A model generated the notes under the pieces. The model searched no databases. It worked only from the letters and a program-made list of their open reading frames with translations, and had not been told where the DNA came from. Shown here piece after piece: positions 36,477 to 48,499 of a stretch of DNA of 64,000 nucleotides. Both the position numbers and the translations under genes were made by a program. Source of the DNA: Ziziphus jujuba (Eukaryota; Streptophyta; Magnoliopsida; Rosales; Rhamnaceae); NCBI RefSeq assembly GCF_031755915.1, contig NC_083379.1:19117501-19181500 (forward strand), in the 5' to 3' direction. Position 1 is the first letter of the stretch; each line of letters begins with the position of its first letter.

Positions 36477-36818
36477 ATGGCTTTCAGAAATGGGGTTATG
36501 TTCGAAGATTTCTTTCCAGCCATGGTGGAGAAGTTGGGAGCTGAAGGGTTTATGAAGGAGCTCTGCAACGGGTTCCGGTTGTTAATGGATAGAGAGAAGG
36601 GCGTGATCACGTGCGAAAGCCTGAAAAGGAACTCGGTTCTGCTTGGTTTGGAAGGCATAAGCGATGAAGAGGTGATGTGCATGGTTAACGAAGGTGATTT
36701 GGATGGCGATGGAACTTTGAATGAGATGGAGTTTTGTACTCTCATGTTTAGGTTGAGTCCTGCTTTGATGCAAAGTTCCAAAGAATTGCTTGAGGAAGCC
36801 ATTATTAGTGAAATGTAG
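36477..36818 (+). CDS. PBP1/KIC-like: Single EF-hand calcium sensor, PBP1/KIC/KRP1 family (copy 3)
   Basis: An intronless gene of 113 residues. The ATG at 36477 is the first in frame; the frame is open 6 bp upstream but without an ATG. The EF-hand loop is at residues 74-85 (DLDGDGTLNEME), intact. Family blocks: FEDFFPAMVEKLG (9-21), GFMKELCNGF (24-33), DREKGVITCESL (38-49) and FCTLMFRLSPALM (86-98). Two small changes against its siblings are Cys for Phe at residue 46 and Ala for Asp at residue 96. About 73% identical to copy 1 by hand count, and the C-terminal half is closer to copy 2 (NEMEFCTLMFRLSP, SSKELLEEA shared). It is the copy nearest the B-box gene (11 kb). Role inferred from the family: a small calcium sensor that modulates a protein kinase or kinesin. 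Confidence 0.93.
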   Translation: MAFRNGVMFEDFFPAMVEKLGAEGFMKELCNGFRLLMDREKGVITCESLKRNSVLLGLEGISDEEVMCMVNEGDLDGDGTLNEMEFCTLMFRLSPALMQSSKELLEEAIISEM

Positions 36819-36819
36819 T

Positions 36820-38760
36820 CTTTCTTCTTCTTTTCTTTTTCTTTTTTTTTTAAATTTTTTTTTTCTTTTTGGGTAAGGTCTATATATATGTGTGTTATGC
36901 TAGGGCATGATCTTTTCTTTTTCACTAGTCCTTACCTTTTCTACTTTGTATTCGAGCTTAATTATCATTTTATTACTTTTTTTTTTCTCCCTCTCTTAAA
37001 TCAAAATAAATAGGTGTTGAAAAAAAAAGAAGAAAAAGATTATCTACCTTATCAATCACGCTCTAATAAGATTTTCAGTTGGTTAATTGAATCATTTGAA
37101 AGTCCATTAATTTAAATTAATTTTATGGGATGACGAATGTTATTGACACATGGAAAAAGTAGCTTTTCGAACTCGTTTACGAAAAAGTTTAGCGCGTTTT
37201 ATACATTCACCTTTTATTATACTTGTTTCATTTCATTAAGATTTGTCTATGCTAAAAGGGACAGTAATGCATTACCTTGAATATAAGGTTTCCAGAGCCA
37301 AATGACCTACAACATATTTCAAATATTTTGTGCTATGTTTTCAAAATTAATGTCAAAACTAGGAGAGTTTTCAACCATATAATAATAAGTTGGAAAAATT
37401 ATGCCTATACTAAACCATATGATAACTAAGCGAGTTTGAATTTTCGAACCAAACTAACATTTTTGACCTGTTGGGCGACTTTGAATTCATTATAAACCAA
37501 GTTTAGAAATAGTCTATAAAAAGCCCAACCTACTTAGCCGACCTAACACAATATACATATTATGTGAAGCTTCACAATTCGTATATATATATATATATAT
37601 AACCATAAAAGAAAGGAACTTAGCAGGACCTTTGATTGGAAAATGAAACCCGTGTCTTAAAGAAACTGGAAAAGTGGAAAAAGTTTTTTTTTTTTTTTCC
37701 TATTTATCATTAAGATTACTCAAACACGAAATCTCACATATAAAGAAGTGTGGACATTTCCATTTCTGTCCAGACGAAAATTAAAAAAAAAAAAAAAAAA
37801 AAACAAAAAAAAAAGGGACAAAAATGAAGAGAAATAATTATGACTAGCTATTGAAATGCATTTAATTATGTCCCTTTTATCAAATTGCAATTCTGTTTTC
37901 TTTTTTTCTTTTTTCTTTTTTTATAATTATTACACCTATTCTTCTGTTTTTAAAATAAAAATATAAAGCTCAACTGTCGACATCTCATAACCATCCTTTC
38001 TAATTACAATGAGATTTTACACTGGCCCTTATGGTTGGATTTAGGCCTGTCCATGGCTGTTAGGTTTGACCCTCAATGCAGAATGTATATTAGATGACTG
38101 ACCCAGATTAAGTGGGCCTATCTATTGTGAAGAAGAGCCACCGTGAATTTCTCTTTAGAGAACACGAGCTTAGAGCCTTGTAATGAATTTAGAGTTCACG
38201 AGCTTTTGGACCGACTTATTAACTATATGTCACTTCCAAGACAGTTCATCTGGAAATTATTCAGCAAGAATTACTTGAACATTCCTCATAAATTACCTAA
38301 TCAGAAAAATGCATTTATTAAGGTCTAAATACACTTAGCCACTGCCACTTTTGAAATTCATCAAAAACCTCCCTCCAAACATTACTGATATCTAAAAACT
38401 TAGATTGTTTGACTGGATTAACTTGTAAAATGTCATTTTTACCCGTCTTAATAATGAAATAGGTGAATTTAAGATTTAATAACCATTACATTAAATTGTA
38501 TCTAATTTATGATATAGGATATTCTAACAAAATAAATATATATTTTAAATATATAATAAAATGAAATTTCTATTATAACAATAAAATATCTCAACACCAT
38601 AAAAACATATATTATTTTTATTTATCAGCAGACAAAACTGAACTGACGGTATCAAATTAATATTCGTACACTTAAATTCAATATTATATATATGGAATAA
38701 GTAAACAAATAATTTAATTACTAGCTCAAATTGTTTTTTTTTTTTTAAGTCTTAATTATT

Positions 38761-38800
<40 letters not shown>

Positions 38801-40930
38801 ACAATATTGAATTAAAATTTGGGATCCCATAATTAAATTGGATACTCATGCAAAAACCGCATTTCCAGTTTAGAAGAAAAATATAGCCAACGCAAAATTT
38901 TGGCAAGAAAATGCTTAAATAAATAAATTTTGGTCACCACACCCAGATTTGATAGGAATTTTTTCTAATTGTAGGCTGCATATAAATTTTTAGTGAAATT
39001 TTTTTTATAGCAAATGGGTTAATATTTTAAAAAAAAAATGAAAATTGATTAGCCTAAGAAGGTTTAGGGTATTAATATGCTGTTAATATTTGTCAATATT
39101 ATGCCAAATTGGAAAATATTCCAACGGTTATTTTATTTACTAATGTTAAAAAAAAATTAAAAAAAAAGTTAGCAAATTAACTTATTATTACTATAAATAT
39201 CACTATTATTATATACTGCTTATAGCTAATTTGATCATTATCATTCATCACTAATATTTGATAATTATCATATTAGTGATAATTAATAAGAACTTGAACT
39301 CTCTTCTGCATATGGATGAGTAAAGGAATATTGATGGAATGGGTTTAGAGGAATGAATGGCTTCCAGTTCCATTTACAAAATGACGAAAAGATTTTTTTA
39401 ATTTTTTAATGTTTTTATTTTGTCAACTCTTACTCTGTTGATTGACTTGCACAATGACTTGGATACCCCTTAAGAGTCACAATTAACAAAAGACAGGCAA
39501 ATGACAACAGAGGAGGTAAGTGATGAACTTCAAAACATATGACGGTGACATGTAATTATGCCAAGTTTCAAAGGTAACTGATTTTTATTCCAAAATTATC
39601 AAATAAGTAATTTATTTTAAATAAAATAACTATAAAAAACTTTTAGTTTTTTTTTTTTTTTTTCCTTAAGCAAATACGTACTAAAAGTAAAAAGTGATTT
39701 TATCATTTTTTGCAGGTCTTTTTAGTTGAGTGGTATTTCTTCTCCCCTATGAAATGTGATTCCTCATAAATTATCTAATAACTGGTTTTTATTCCAGAAT
39801 TATCAAACAAGTGATTTCTCTTATATAAAATCACTAAAACGAACTTTTAGGTTTTTTCTTTTTGTCTTTCCCTAACCAAATACTAAAAAATGGTTTTGTC
39901 ATTTTTTGCAACTCTTTTAGGACATTAGTAATTACTCTTAAATGTATTTTTTTTTATTTTTTTCATTTTTTTTAGTTGAGTGGCATTTCTACTTCTTCCA
40001 TAAGAAGGCAGTTTTGGAATTTTTTTTTTTTATAATAATTTTGTTTTGGTCATTTTTAAGTCATTTGGCAGCCATGGATATTAGCAGTAAAGTAATCTGA
40101 GAAGATGAGCAAATTTCCAATACTTTAGGAGCATCAACTCTTAACTTACATATAACATTTTTAAATAAGGTTGGTTGTTAATATGTCCCTCACACTCATA
40201 TCCATGAGGCTGTTAATATCTCCAGAAGTATGGTTAATTTTATAGAAGAAAATAGGCGGCTTTAGATTTTATTAATAAAATCCTGAATAAAGAAGTAGGT
40301 ACTCAAATCTTTGAAAAAGCAAAGAGGGACAGTAGTTTGTGGAGAAGAGGCTGCTTCCTCATTTGTGCCTGGCCACTTACCTAAAATAACATACTTAAAA
40401 GTCAATAAGTTTAATGGGGAAAAAAAAATAGATATTTATATATTTAAAAATTGGTAACTAACAATAAAATGCATAAATAAAAAAGTGGCTCCAGGCTATC
40501 CAATACGATTGACTTGTAAACCTCGTCCACAAACATGCATAACTGAAAACCATCCATATATATTTGTCTTCCCACTAACGTTGCCCTGTGTTTGATACGG
40601 GGCCAGTCACATATAAATTTGGTTGGTAAGTCCCCAAATTCGTTTTCTCAACCACATAATACACCTTTTTCACATATAAAAATCTTGAAACTTGAAAGTG
40701 ATTAAATTTTTTTTTTTTTTGGTTGCTCAAATTAATAAACTAATGTTTGATTATAGCAACTACGAATGCTTTATTTAAAGGAAAAAAAAAAAAAAAAAGG
40801 TCCTTTTTGAGGAGAATATATTTCGAATAAACCTCAATACACAAGTCGAATTGGATAAGTGAAACTAAATACAACCTAGTATCATTAAGTAAAAATCAAT
40901 TTCTACCTAAATAATCACCACCATCATCAT
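36820..40930. other. Intergenic, no gene recognised
   Basis: Homopolymers (37682-37698 T, 37782-37814 A), (TA)n at 37583-37600 and 38763-38797, and AT-rich filler. A 60-codon open frame at 38143-38328 has no recognisable motif and lies in unremarkable sequence; I do not call it a gene. Confidence 0.55.
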
Positions 40931-40938
40931 GAAACTAA

Positions 40939-41640
40939 CTAAATTGTCACTTGAGAATCACTATTGAGCTCCCCAGTTTGAAAATCAGCCGGCACAAAGA
41001 AGTGAAGATCTTCTCCAATTGCCATAAGCTCCACTGTTGCAGGACTTACCAAATTAACAGGTTTAGAAAACGTAGCCATAAGCTCACCATTGGAATTCCA
41101 AATTATTACACCACCGAAGCCAATAATACCACTAGTCCGAACAACAGCAGCATCAACATTCAGTTTATAAGTCCCCTCCATCAGTGCACTCCATTTCAGC
41201 TTATCCCTCACCAGCAGCCTGACATGAACTTATTGGTTTGCGTCAATAAAATCCACATGCAAGCTCAATAAACTATCCAAAAGTCTAGCATCAGATATTT
41301 GTGCATCTCCATGTAAAACTGCATTCCTGTGATTCCATACTTTCCAAACAACAAAGAGCAAACCGATCTCGTTGGACAGAAGAGAGACAATTAAAAGCTT
41401 GACAACAAAAATCTGCGAAAGATGAGACTCTCTAATTAAGCTTTCAAGACTGCATAAAAATATTCCAGTTGTTCTATATCCTTTTTGCATTAAAACAATA
41501 CCAAAAAACATTAATTTTAGATTCCACATCCCCCAAATAGAGATCACACAACTGCTACTCTTAATTTTCCAGGACCAGAAAGCCCAAGCATAAGGAATAG
41601 CCTTCACACAAGCTCTCCAAATCAGAATTTCCGAATTATC
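40939..41640 (-). pseudogene. LINE-type RNase H relic (RVT_3 plus zf-RVT region)
   Basis: On the minus strand two frames abut. The downstream one (41211-40939) reads KLNVDAA, then GFGGVIIWNSNGELMA, then VELMAIGEDL and NSDSQ, which is the plant RNase H-like (RVT_3) pattern with the Asp, Glu, Asp catalytic residues present. The upstream frame (41607-41230) ends in FVVWKVWNHRNAVLHGD, the phrase that typically precedes this domain in plant LINE-derived proteins, after a worn zinc-binding region. The frames are shifted against each other, and the RNase H domain is cut off after the third acidic residue. There is no reverse transcriptase nearby, so this is a 3' fragment of a LINE or of a host gene derived from one. 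Confidence 0.7.
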
Positions 41641-41649
41641 ATCAAATGT

Positions 41650-42830
41650 TAAGTGTGTACATTTTGTAATGTTGAAACCATATTCTTAGTAGTAGTGATC
41701 ACCCCTATTAAATATAATCTCCCTGAAATTAATTTCATTATAATACAATTTTACATGCCAATTAATATATAAGGGTAATTTACCCAAAAAAAAAACATCT
41801 TTGATACTTTGCAAATAACCTCGATCTTTAAAAAGTAAGAGCATTCTTACGAACCTCTTCATCTATAATATATACTCTTTATTTTATGGAATCAGCTTTT
41901 AAAAACTTGTTTTAACCTATTTTGTAATCTGATTTTTTAAAATACAGAATGAATTTGACTTTTTAAATTTGAAAAGATGAATACACTCTTTATATTTAAT
42001 ACTATATTTAATATAATATAATGCTAATTAAATTCCTAAGTCACTATATTATATTAATATATTTTAATTACTATTACTTTTTTCTATTGGCTTGAGTACT
42101 CAAATGATTGAACATATTTGAAAATCTTCAAGATTCAATGGCAGTTCTTTGGCTCTAGAAAATGTTCAAAATCTTCAAGCTTGCAGTGACCTTGAATTCT
42201 ATCATGCCATATGCATGCATGACTTGGAACCGAACCATGATGCAGTATAGTCCATCTTCTTTTCATAAGCAACTTCTCCTATCAAAGCTATTGCCATTTC
42301 CTCATCATTATCATCAAGAGACCATATTTGAAAATGATGATGATTTAAATAAAGCACTTAAACCAGATCTTTACCAAAAAAAGCAAACGGGCCTCATGTT
42401 AAATTGAACTAAGAAATGTCATCAATTTGACTAGTTTAGTAGAAGCTATATTTTATCATGATATGATTGAAATAAAGTAAATGAACTTGACCTTTACCAA
42501 AAAAAAAAAAAAAAAAAAAAAAAAAACAAAGAGGTAAACGGACCTGGTATGCTAAACTGAAAGAAGATTTGGCTGGATCTATGAAGGAAAATAACAAAGT
42601 AATTAAGATAAAATTATGCTAAAAAAACCAAAAAGAAAAAAAGAAAGAGAGAGAGAGAAATAAATATAACAATAAATGCTTATTGAAAATATAAAAATAA
42701 ATAATATGATATAAAAAAATATTGTTAAAGGAGCTTTAAACCTTCTTTAACATACAGAATATGCATTTTATTTTTAAGAGTCTCTTGAACATGCTGTAAT
42801 AAATCCTCAGTTATAATTATGTATAACGTA
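41650..42830. other. Intergenic, no gene recognised
   Basis: AT-rich, with an A run at 42498-42526. The open frame at 42162-42407 ends shortly before this run and shows no domain. Confidence 0.5.
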
Positions 42831-42834
42831 TTGC

Positions 42835-43180
42835 ATCTTTAAACCAATCAAATACCAAAAACTTTAATTTGACAAAAACACCTTTTTGGTATACCCATTT
42901 TAACCTTTCCAAACAATTTAATCCAAACTTTTGTTTATTATCTAATTATTAAAAATAATATTTTAAAAAATATATTAAAATAATATTAATATTAATTAAA
43001 TGAATTTATTTATTATAGGTACTTATGCAATTTAAATTTTAAAATTTTATAAATTTTTTATGGGTAATTTTGTCTTGATGTATGATTTTTGTATGATACG
43101 TATGTTTTTGTTAATTTAAGAAAAATTTTTGTAAGGTCAGGGTTATTTGTTGTTGGAAGTGTTTGACAAATCCTAAAAAA
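42835..43180. repeat. Second copy of the dispersed repeat at 33148-34690
   Basis: Shared phrases in the same order include ACCAATCAAAT/ACCAATTAAAT, AATTTGACAA, AATTTAATCCAA, GAATTTATT and GGGTTATTTGT. This copy lacks the TRIM multimer, and so shows the empty-site layout. Confidence 0.5.
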
Positions 43181-43189
43181 AAAAAGGGC

Positions 43190-46100
43190 TTAGATGCATA
43201 TAGAAACCCACAAAAATCATATTGATGAGTTCAACTCCGTGGCCGTCTCTCGAGGATGTTATGTATGTATATTCTATTTAAACGATCAAAACAGCTCAAC
43301 GCATTGGGCTTGGGCTGTCAAGGTAAAATATACACAGACGTGTCTTGGCAACTCCATGAAAGGGTCTGGTATTCCCTATGATAACCTCTTCCAAAGCCAT
43401 GGTTCCAACAGACAAAGAACAATAAGGTCCTGCTGCAGGCGTCCCCTCGATGTAAATTGAGATTGATAAATAGTATAGCGTAGTGCTATAGGCTTTAGAA
43501 TAATTCCTAATCATTCCATAAAGTTTAAATTGAAACTTTACTCACAATTACTATATAAAAAAATAAAAAAATAAAAAAATAAAAAAAAAAAAGATGAAAC
43601 CTCGGTCGCATTTAGATATCTTATTTCTATTAGGATAAATTGGAGAAACTTAAATTGTTAGTTGAACAGAGTCCAGATTCCAGATTTATGGCACAAATGC
43701 CTTTTAATTTGTAGTGCTAATAAACTAAAGTATCATAGGACAAAAGCACTTGCAGAAAAGCATTATCAAACATTACTAGACTTTGCACTTTAAGTGTACG
43801 TTTACTAATGCTTTTTTTATAGCTAAAAACATTTATTTGTGAAACTAAAGCATTTTAACAACACGTCTAGCAAAATTAGAAAAAGTGCTTTTTCGATGAG
43901 CCAAAAAAAAAAAAAAAGTAATAAACTATTTCTTTTAGAAAATGTTTAGAATTTGAATCCTTCAATATCTGGTTATCAAAATATAATCATGAGAAAATTA
44001 AAAAAGGTAGTTGGTTGATGATTTACAATCTGCGGATTCTAAAAATATAGTGTCATTACCTTCAAGGTTTATATGGATTTGGCCAGCTGCTAGGTACCAC
44101 AACCTGATGTGATTCTTTATTGTTGTTTTGACGTGTACGTCCTAAGTTGGTGGCTCAAAACCGATGGTAAATTTGTTTTACCCATAGCAATACCAGCTGC
44201 TCATGACTAGCCAGCACAAGCAAGAGATCCACAAGGTTGAATCTTTTATCTTAAAAAACGATGACTAGCTTATGACTCTCACAAAACGCTACCTTTAATC
44301 TGTAGTCGATGCAAACCTCAGCCACATACAAGTTTCCACTTTCAAAGTTGATTCCATGATTGATGTCGACTTTATATCCATCACATAAACTACTACTAGC
44401 CACTTTAGCGTTTTTAAAGCTTTTTTCTCTTCAATAATAATAATAGTAATAAATATTATATAATTATAAACAAAAGAGAAGGACCACTGAACGCTAGAGA
44501 GGAGAGTTAGTTCCCCATTCATCATTAAAAATAAAAAATATTGATACCAATATATGTTAAACTATACACGATTTGATATTTAATATCCAATTTTTTTATT
44601 TTTTTTTATATTATGCACTATGAACTTCACTCTTTATTACACCTTACACCCTTCTCCTCTTTTTCTTAACTTTTTAATATAATTGTCACACGGTTGGCAT
44701 ATGGTGAAAAAATAAAAATATAAAATGTAATTATGTATAGTTTAGGATGCAAACTGTAAAATATTTTTAATAAAAAATTTAATGAAAAATTAATAAATTT
44801 TTTTTTATCAAATAGAATTATTATTATTTTATATTTGTAAAGCTGCAAAGGAATGCAAATGTAATTTTTGAAAAAAAAAAAAGTACATATTATAGAGATT
44901 CAAAAAAAAAAAAAGTAATCAAGTATATATAAAATCTAATTTCCGGTGCGAAATGAAATTCATAGGATATATATGAGTAATTCAAAGGATAAATATAAAT
45001 ATTTGATAGGATTCGATTCATTTTAGTAATGAACAAAAACAAATAGGATTGATTATGTATCACAATTTCATCACTACATCGAAGGCTTTTTTAAAAATAT
45101 ATTGATAAGATAGCTTGGTACCCAAACAAACAGTATCAATGATTGTTATCCTCATTGTGTACATAATTCGTGTTAGTTGGAAAAAAAAACTTTTAATATT
45201 TTCTAAATGTAATTTTCTAAAAATTTTACTTTTCCACAAAAAAATTATTATTTTTAATGGTTGTTCAAATTTTTTATTGGTCTTTATGTTGTTTTGGATA
45301 TCTATTTTATTTTTATAGGATCTAAATAATAATTTCTATATATTATAAAGATTTCTAAAAAAAATATCCCATAAAAAAATAATAAAGTATTTATAAAATC
45401 TAAAAAAATGAAAAAAAAAATTATTCATGAAATATATTATTTCATTTATTACATGTATATTTATATTTATATTTATTTTGGAAAAGAATAATTATAAGAT
45501 TTTTTAATATGTTTTTTTAATAAAACTTTTACTACTTTTTACAAAAAATATTTTTAATGCATGTTCAAATTCTTTGTTGGTCTTTATTATTATTATTTTT
45601 TTATGATAGCTATTATATGTAAAAAAAAAATTATGTTATTTTTGAAAATTACATTTGTAATCTTTTTTAGGTTTTTTAGCTAACTTATTTAAAAAATTAA
45701 TAGTACCATTTAGTTATTTATTTTTCATTTAAATTAATTTTTTATTTAGAATTTTTTGGATTTTGCATCTTCAATTTATATTTCATATGCCAGTTATATG
45801 ACAATCCTATTAAAAAGTTAACTAAAAAAATGAGAATGATGCAAAATGCCCAAAAAAAGTAAATTTAAGGTTCAAAATGTTTAAATAGAATGAAAAAAAT
45901 ATCAAATCATATATAATTTAAGATAGGAGTACTCAAAAAAAGAAGAAACAGAAGAGAGAGAGAGAGAGAGAGACTTCAGACCACTTTGATATGGAAAATA
46001 AAAAAATAAAAAACAATTCTTAAAAAACCTTACACACAGCAGTGATACCATGTTTTCGGCAATAGTATCTAACAATTATGCACAACGGAATTCGGACAGT

Positions 46101-46500
46101 GTATTTAGTCAGACGTAATGTTAAAATAAAAGTCTATAAAATCCCGTAAAATATTTATTAAATGTAATTGCAAGTGATTTATTATACCATATTATTTGTA
46201 CAATGATTGTATACAAATATTAACTATTTTTATAATATATGCTTAAATTTAATGTACTGATATATTAAGTGAAATTACACACCCTCTATATCATGGACGT
46301 AATCGATTTTTCTTTGCCGAAAGTTTTATTTATACCAATCTTTCAATATTGAAAATTTGATTTAACCAATTCTTTGTTAATATATTGGCCTAGCTCATGA
46401 TATGGTGGATATTTAAAATTACTGCAGCAAAATTATTTAAACTTATTCTAATTAACATTTTATTATATGGAGGCATAGGGTAATAATAGAAAGAGTAGAA
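43190..46500. other. Intergenic, one unexplained gene-like patch
   Basis: Mostly AT-rich filler with homopolymers. The patch 43200-43460 has a more balanced base composition than its surroundings and could be a fragment of a gene, but neither strand gives a protein I recognise. An (AG)n run lies at 45953-45973. Confidence 0.4.
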
Positions 46501-47270
46501 AGTCACTGGTGACAAGACTCATATCTACAACAAGTCCCTTCCAACTGGCTGTGGGCATCTTCTTGGGCATGGCCTTATCTTGCACCACTCCTGACTATTT
46601 CCAAGAACCTATCAACTCCCATGTAATTGACTTTCCTTCCACTAAACAAGGTTTGAGTCTGCCATGTGATGGAAATTTCTTACAATGCAATCATCACCAA
46701 CCTCCTAAATATATATCTCCCTGTCCTACCCAAAAAAGAGTAAATTAAACTAGTCACGTGCCAAATAAGGCAATAAGTACAGTACTTTGTATAATGTTTT
46801 AGGGAAGTCTTAGAATTTGAGATAAAACTTAAAACCCATGATTGGCTAGAGCTTTTCTATTCTTGCACTAGCTTTGAATTTTTTATTTTATTATTATTAT
46901 TAATTTTTTCTGGTGATTAGGTTGGAAGATTCAACTCAAGAAATTGTATGAGAAAACAGAGATTTAAATACCCCAAATTGACCTCATTTGAGGTTTATAT
47001 TCAAAGACAGCAATCTAATTTCACGGAAATTAAATGGATTTGGGATATCAAGGTCCAGGAATGGGCCTTCCCAAGTACCCCACCTCCATATCTGATGTAT
47101 GGTTGGTGCCATCTGATGTGGAACAAAATTGGGTGGGTGCTGAAGCTTCAGAAGCGTACCTAATTCCCACCCAGAGAATTACTACTGGTTTTCTTGGCTT
47201 TATTCATCCTAATTCTATCTTTCAACTCCCACAATTTCATAATAAATCAAAGCTTTTAATCATATAGTTT
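46500..47270 (+). other. Possible gene relic of unknown kind
   Basis: Two stretches of balanced composition, 46509-46748 and 47034-47267, keep open frames of 77-79 codons. The first has no ATG at its start and contains a hydrophobic run (LAVGIFLGMALS); the second begins with ATG and reads GYQGPGMGLPKYPTSISDVW. They could be exons of one gene or worn remains, but no family is recognised and no convincing splice pair joins them. They lie 0.4-1.2 kb upstream of the B-box gene. Confidence 0.2.
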
Positions 47271-47698
47271 GTTTTGGTTTAAAAATTGTCATTAACATAG
47301 GTAAAAAAAATTTATCATTAACATTGAAAATTTTATACTTTTGATTTTGAATATAAATACAAGTCTGTCAATGCGTATAACCTGTGGGTTTTTCGTCCTT
47401 CCCTTTCCCAGTTAACATACTCCCCATATATTTTGCAGAGCAAGTAATTAGAGCAGCTATCAGAACTCAGAAAGAAATTTTCCCATCTTTGCAAAAAGAA
47501 GACAGGGCAGTTTTTATACATATATCTATATATATATATATATAACCAGCTGCAAGTTGCTCTGACCAATATATATTTTCTATTAACCCCAAGAGCCAGA
47601 GATTAATAATTAAAAAAAAAACAAAAAAACAAAAAAACAAAAATAAGCATAAAGACTTGCTCAGAGAGATTCCAGGTTGTGTTGGATCAGAGAAAGTG

Positions 47699-48480
47699 AT
47701 GAAGTGTGAGCTCTGCGATTCTGTGGCGAAGATGTATTGTGAATCTGATCAGGCTAGCTTGTGCTGGGATTGTGATGCTCAGGTTCACGGTGCAAACTTC
47801 CTTGTTGCTAAACATTCGAGGACTCTGCTTTGCCATGTCTGTCAATCTTTAACACCCTGGAATGGCACTGGACGCAAACTCGGCCCTACTGTTTCTGTTT
47901 GTGAAAATTGCGTCAACAGGTTGAAGCAAAATGAAGCCATAAACCAAGCTAGAAATCAAAGAAACGGCGAAGAGGACGATGATGAAGATGAGGATGAGGA
48001 TCATGTAGAAGATCACCTTGAAGATGATGATGATGAAGACGACGATAACAGTGATGGTGATGATGATGATGATGGTGATGATGATGGGGATGGGGATGGT
48101 GATGGGGATGGTGATGAAGGCGATGAAGAAAATCAAGTAGTTCCATGGTCATCCACGCCACCTCCTCCAGTCTCTAGCTCTTCAACCAGTGAGGAATGCC
48201 CAAACAGGTTGTGTAGCGGCGAAGAAAGCCATTCGAAATGGAAAGCAGCATTTACCGAATTTTGTGCTCAAGTAAGTTGTTTTTTATTTTATTTATTTAT
48301 TTATTTATATGGCAAATCAGAAAATGGACCTTTAACCAACTTTCTCTGCTTTCCTTGTCATATATTCAACCCCTAAATAGAAGTTGTTTTTTCAATTAGC
48401 AGAATGATCACGACCATCGCTTACCATCTCAATTGAAACACAAAGGCCGTAAAAGAACAGATAGGGAATGCAGAAGTTGA
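47699..48480 (+). CDS. BBX28/29-like: B-box zinc finger protein, BBX28/BBX29 type (two exons)
   Basis: Exon 1 is 47699-48271 and exon 2 is 48403-48480 by my splice reading, giving about 216 residues. The start is the ATG giving MKCELCDSV; the open frame upstream has no ATG. Residues 3-39 form one B-box with zinc ligands C3, C6, C14, C22, C25/D26, H30 and H39. C45-C48 and C68-C71 are the remnant of a second box, as in the BBX28-BBX32 group of small nuclear regulators of light, flowering and growth signalling, which act by binding other transcription factors. Residues 91-144 are almost purely acidic (40 of 54 Asp or Glu). A Pro/Ser-rich stretch and SKWKAAFTEFCAQ follow; the predicted exon 2 adds a short basic tail (KHKGRKRTDRECRS). 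No CCT domain is seen, as expected for this group. Exon 2 is less certain than exon 1. Confidence 0.85.
47937..48133 (+). repeat. GAT/GAC trinucleotide-rich coding tract
   Basis: This part of exon 1 of the B-box gene is built of GATGAT, GATGAG and GGGGATGGTGAT units and encodes the acidic run. The in-frame triplet repeats point to growth by slippage. Opposite-strand open frames here (poly-Ile or poly-His) are artefacts. Confidence 0.85.
48272..48402 (+). other. Intron of the B-box gene
   Basis: The donor AA|GTAAGT is strong; the acceptor region reads TTCAATTAGCAG. Two possible acceptors stand 3 bp apart (AG at 48398-48399 and at 48401-48402), which would add or omit one Gln. The length of about 131 bp is normal for a plant intron. 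If it is retained, the frame reads on 35 codons to a stop at 48374. Confidence 0.65.
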
Positions 48481-48499
48481 GCGGATCGACATAACCACA

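Noticed and set aside
43200..43514. Possible gene fragment on either strand
   Set aside because: Balanced composition but no recognisable protein, splice signals or start; recorded only as an unexplained patch.
47849..48161. Poly-Ile and poly-His frames on the minus strand
   Set aside because: Opposite-strand shadows of the GAT-rich acidic run in the B-box gene.
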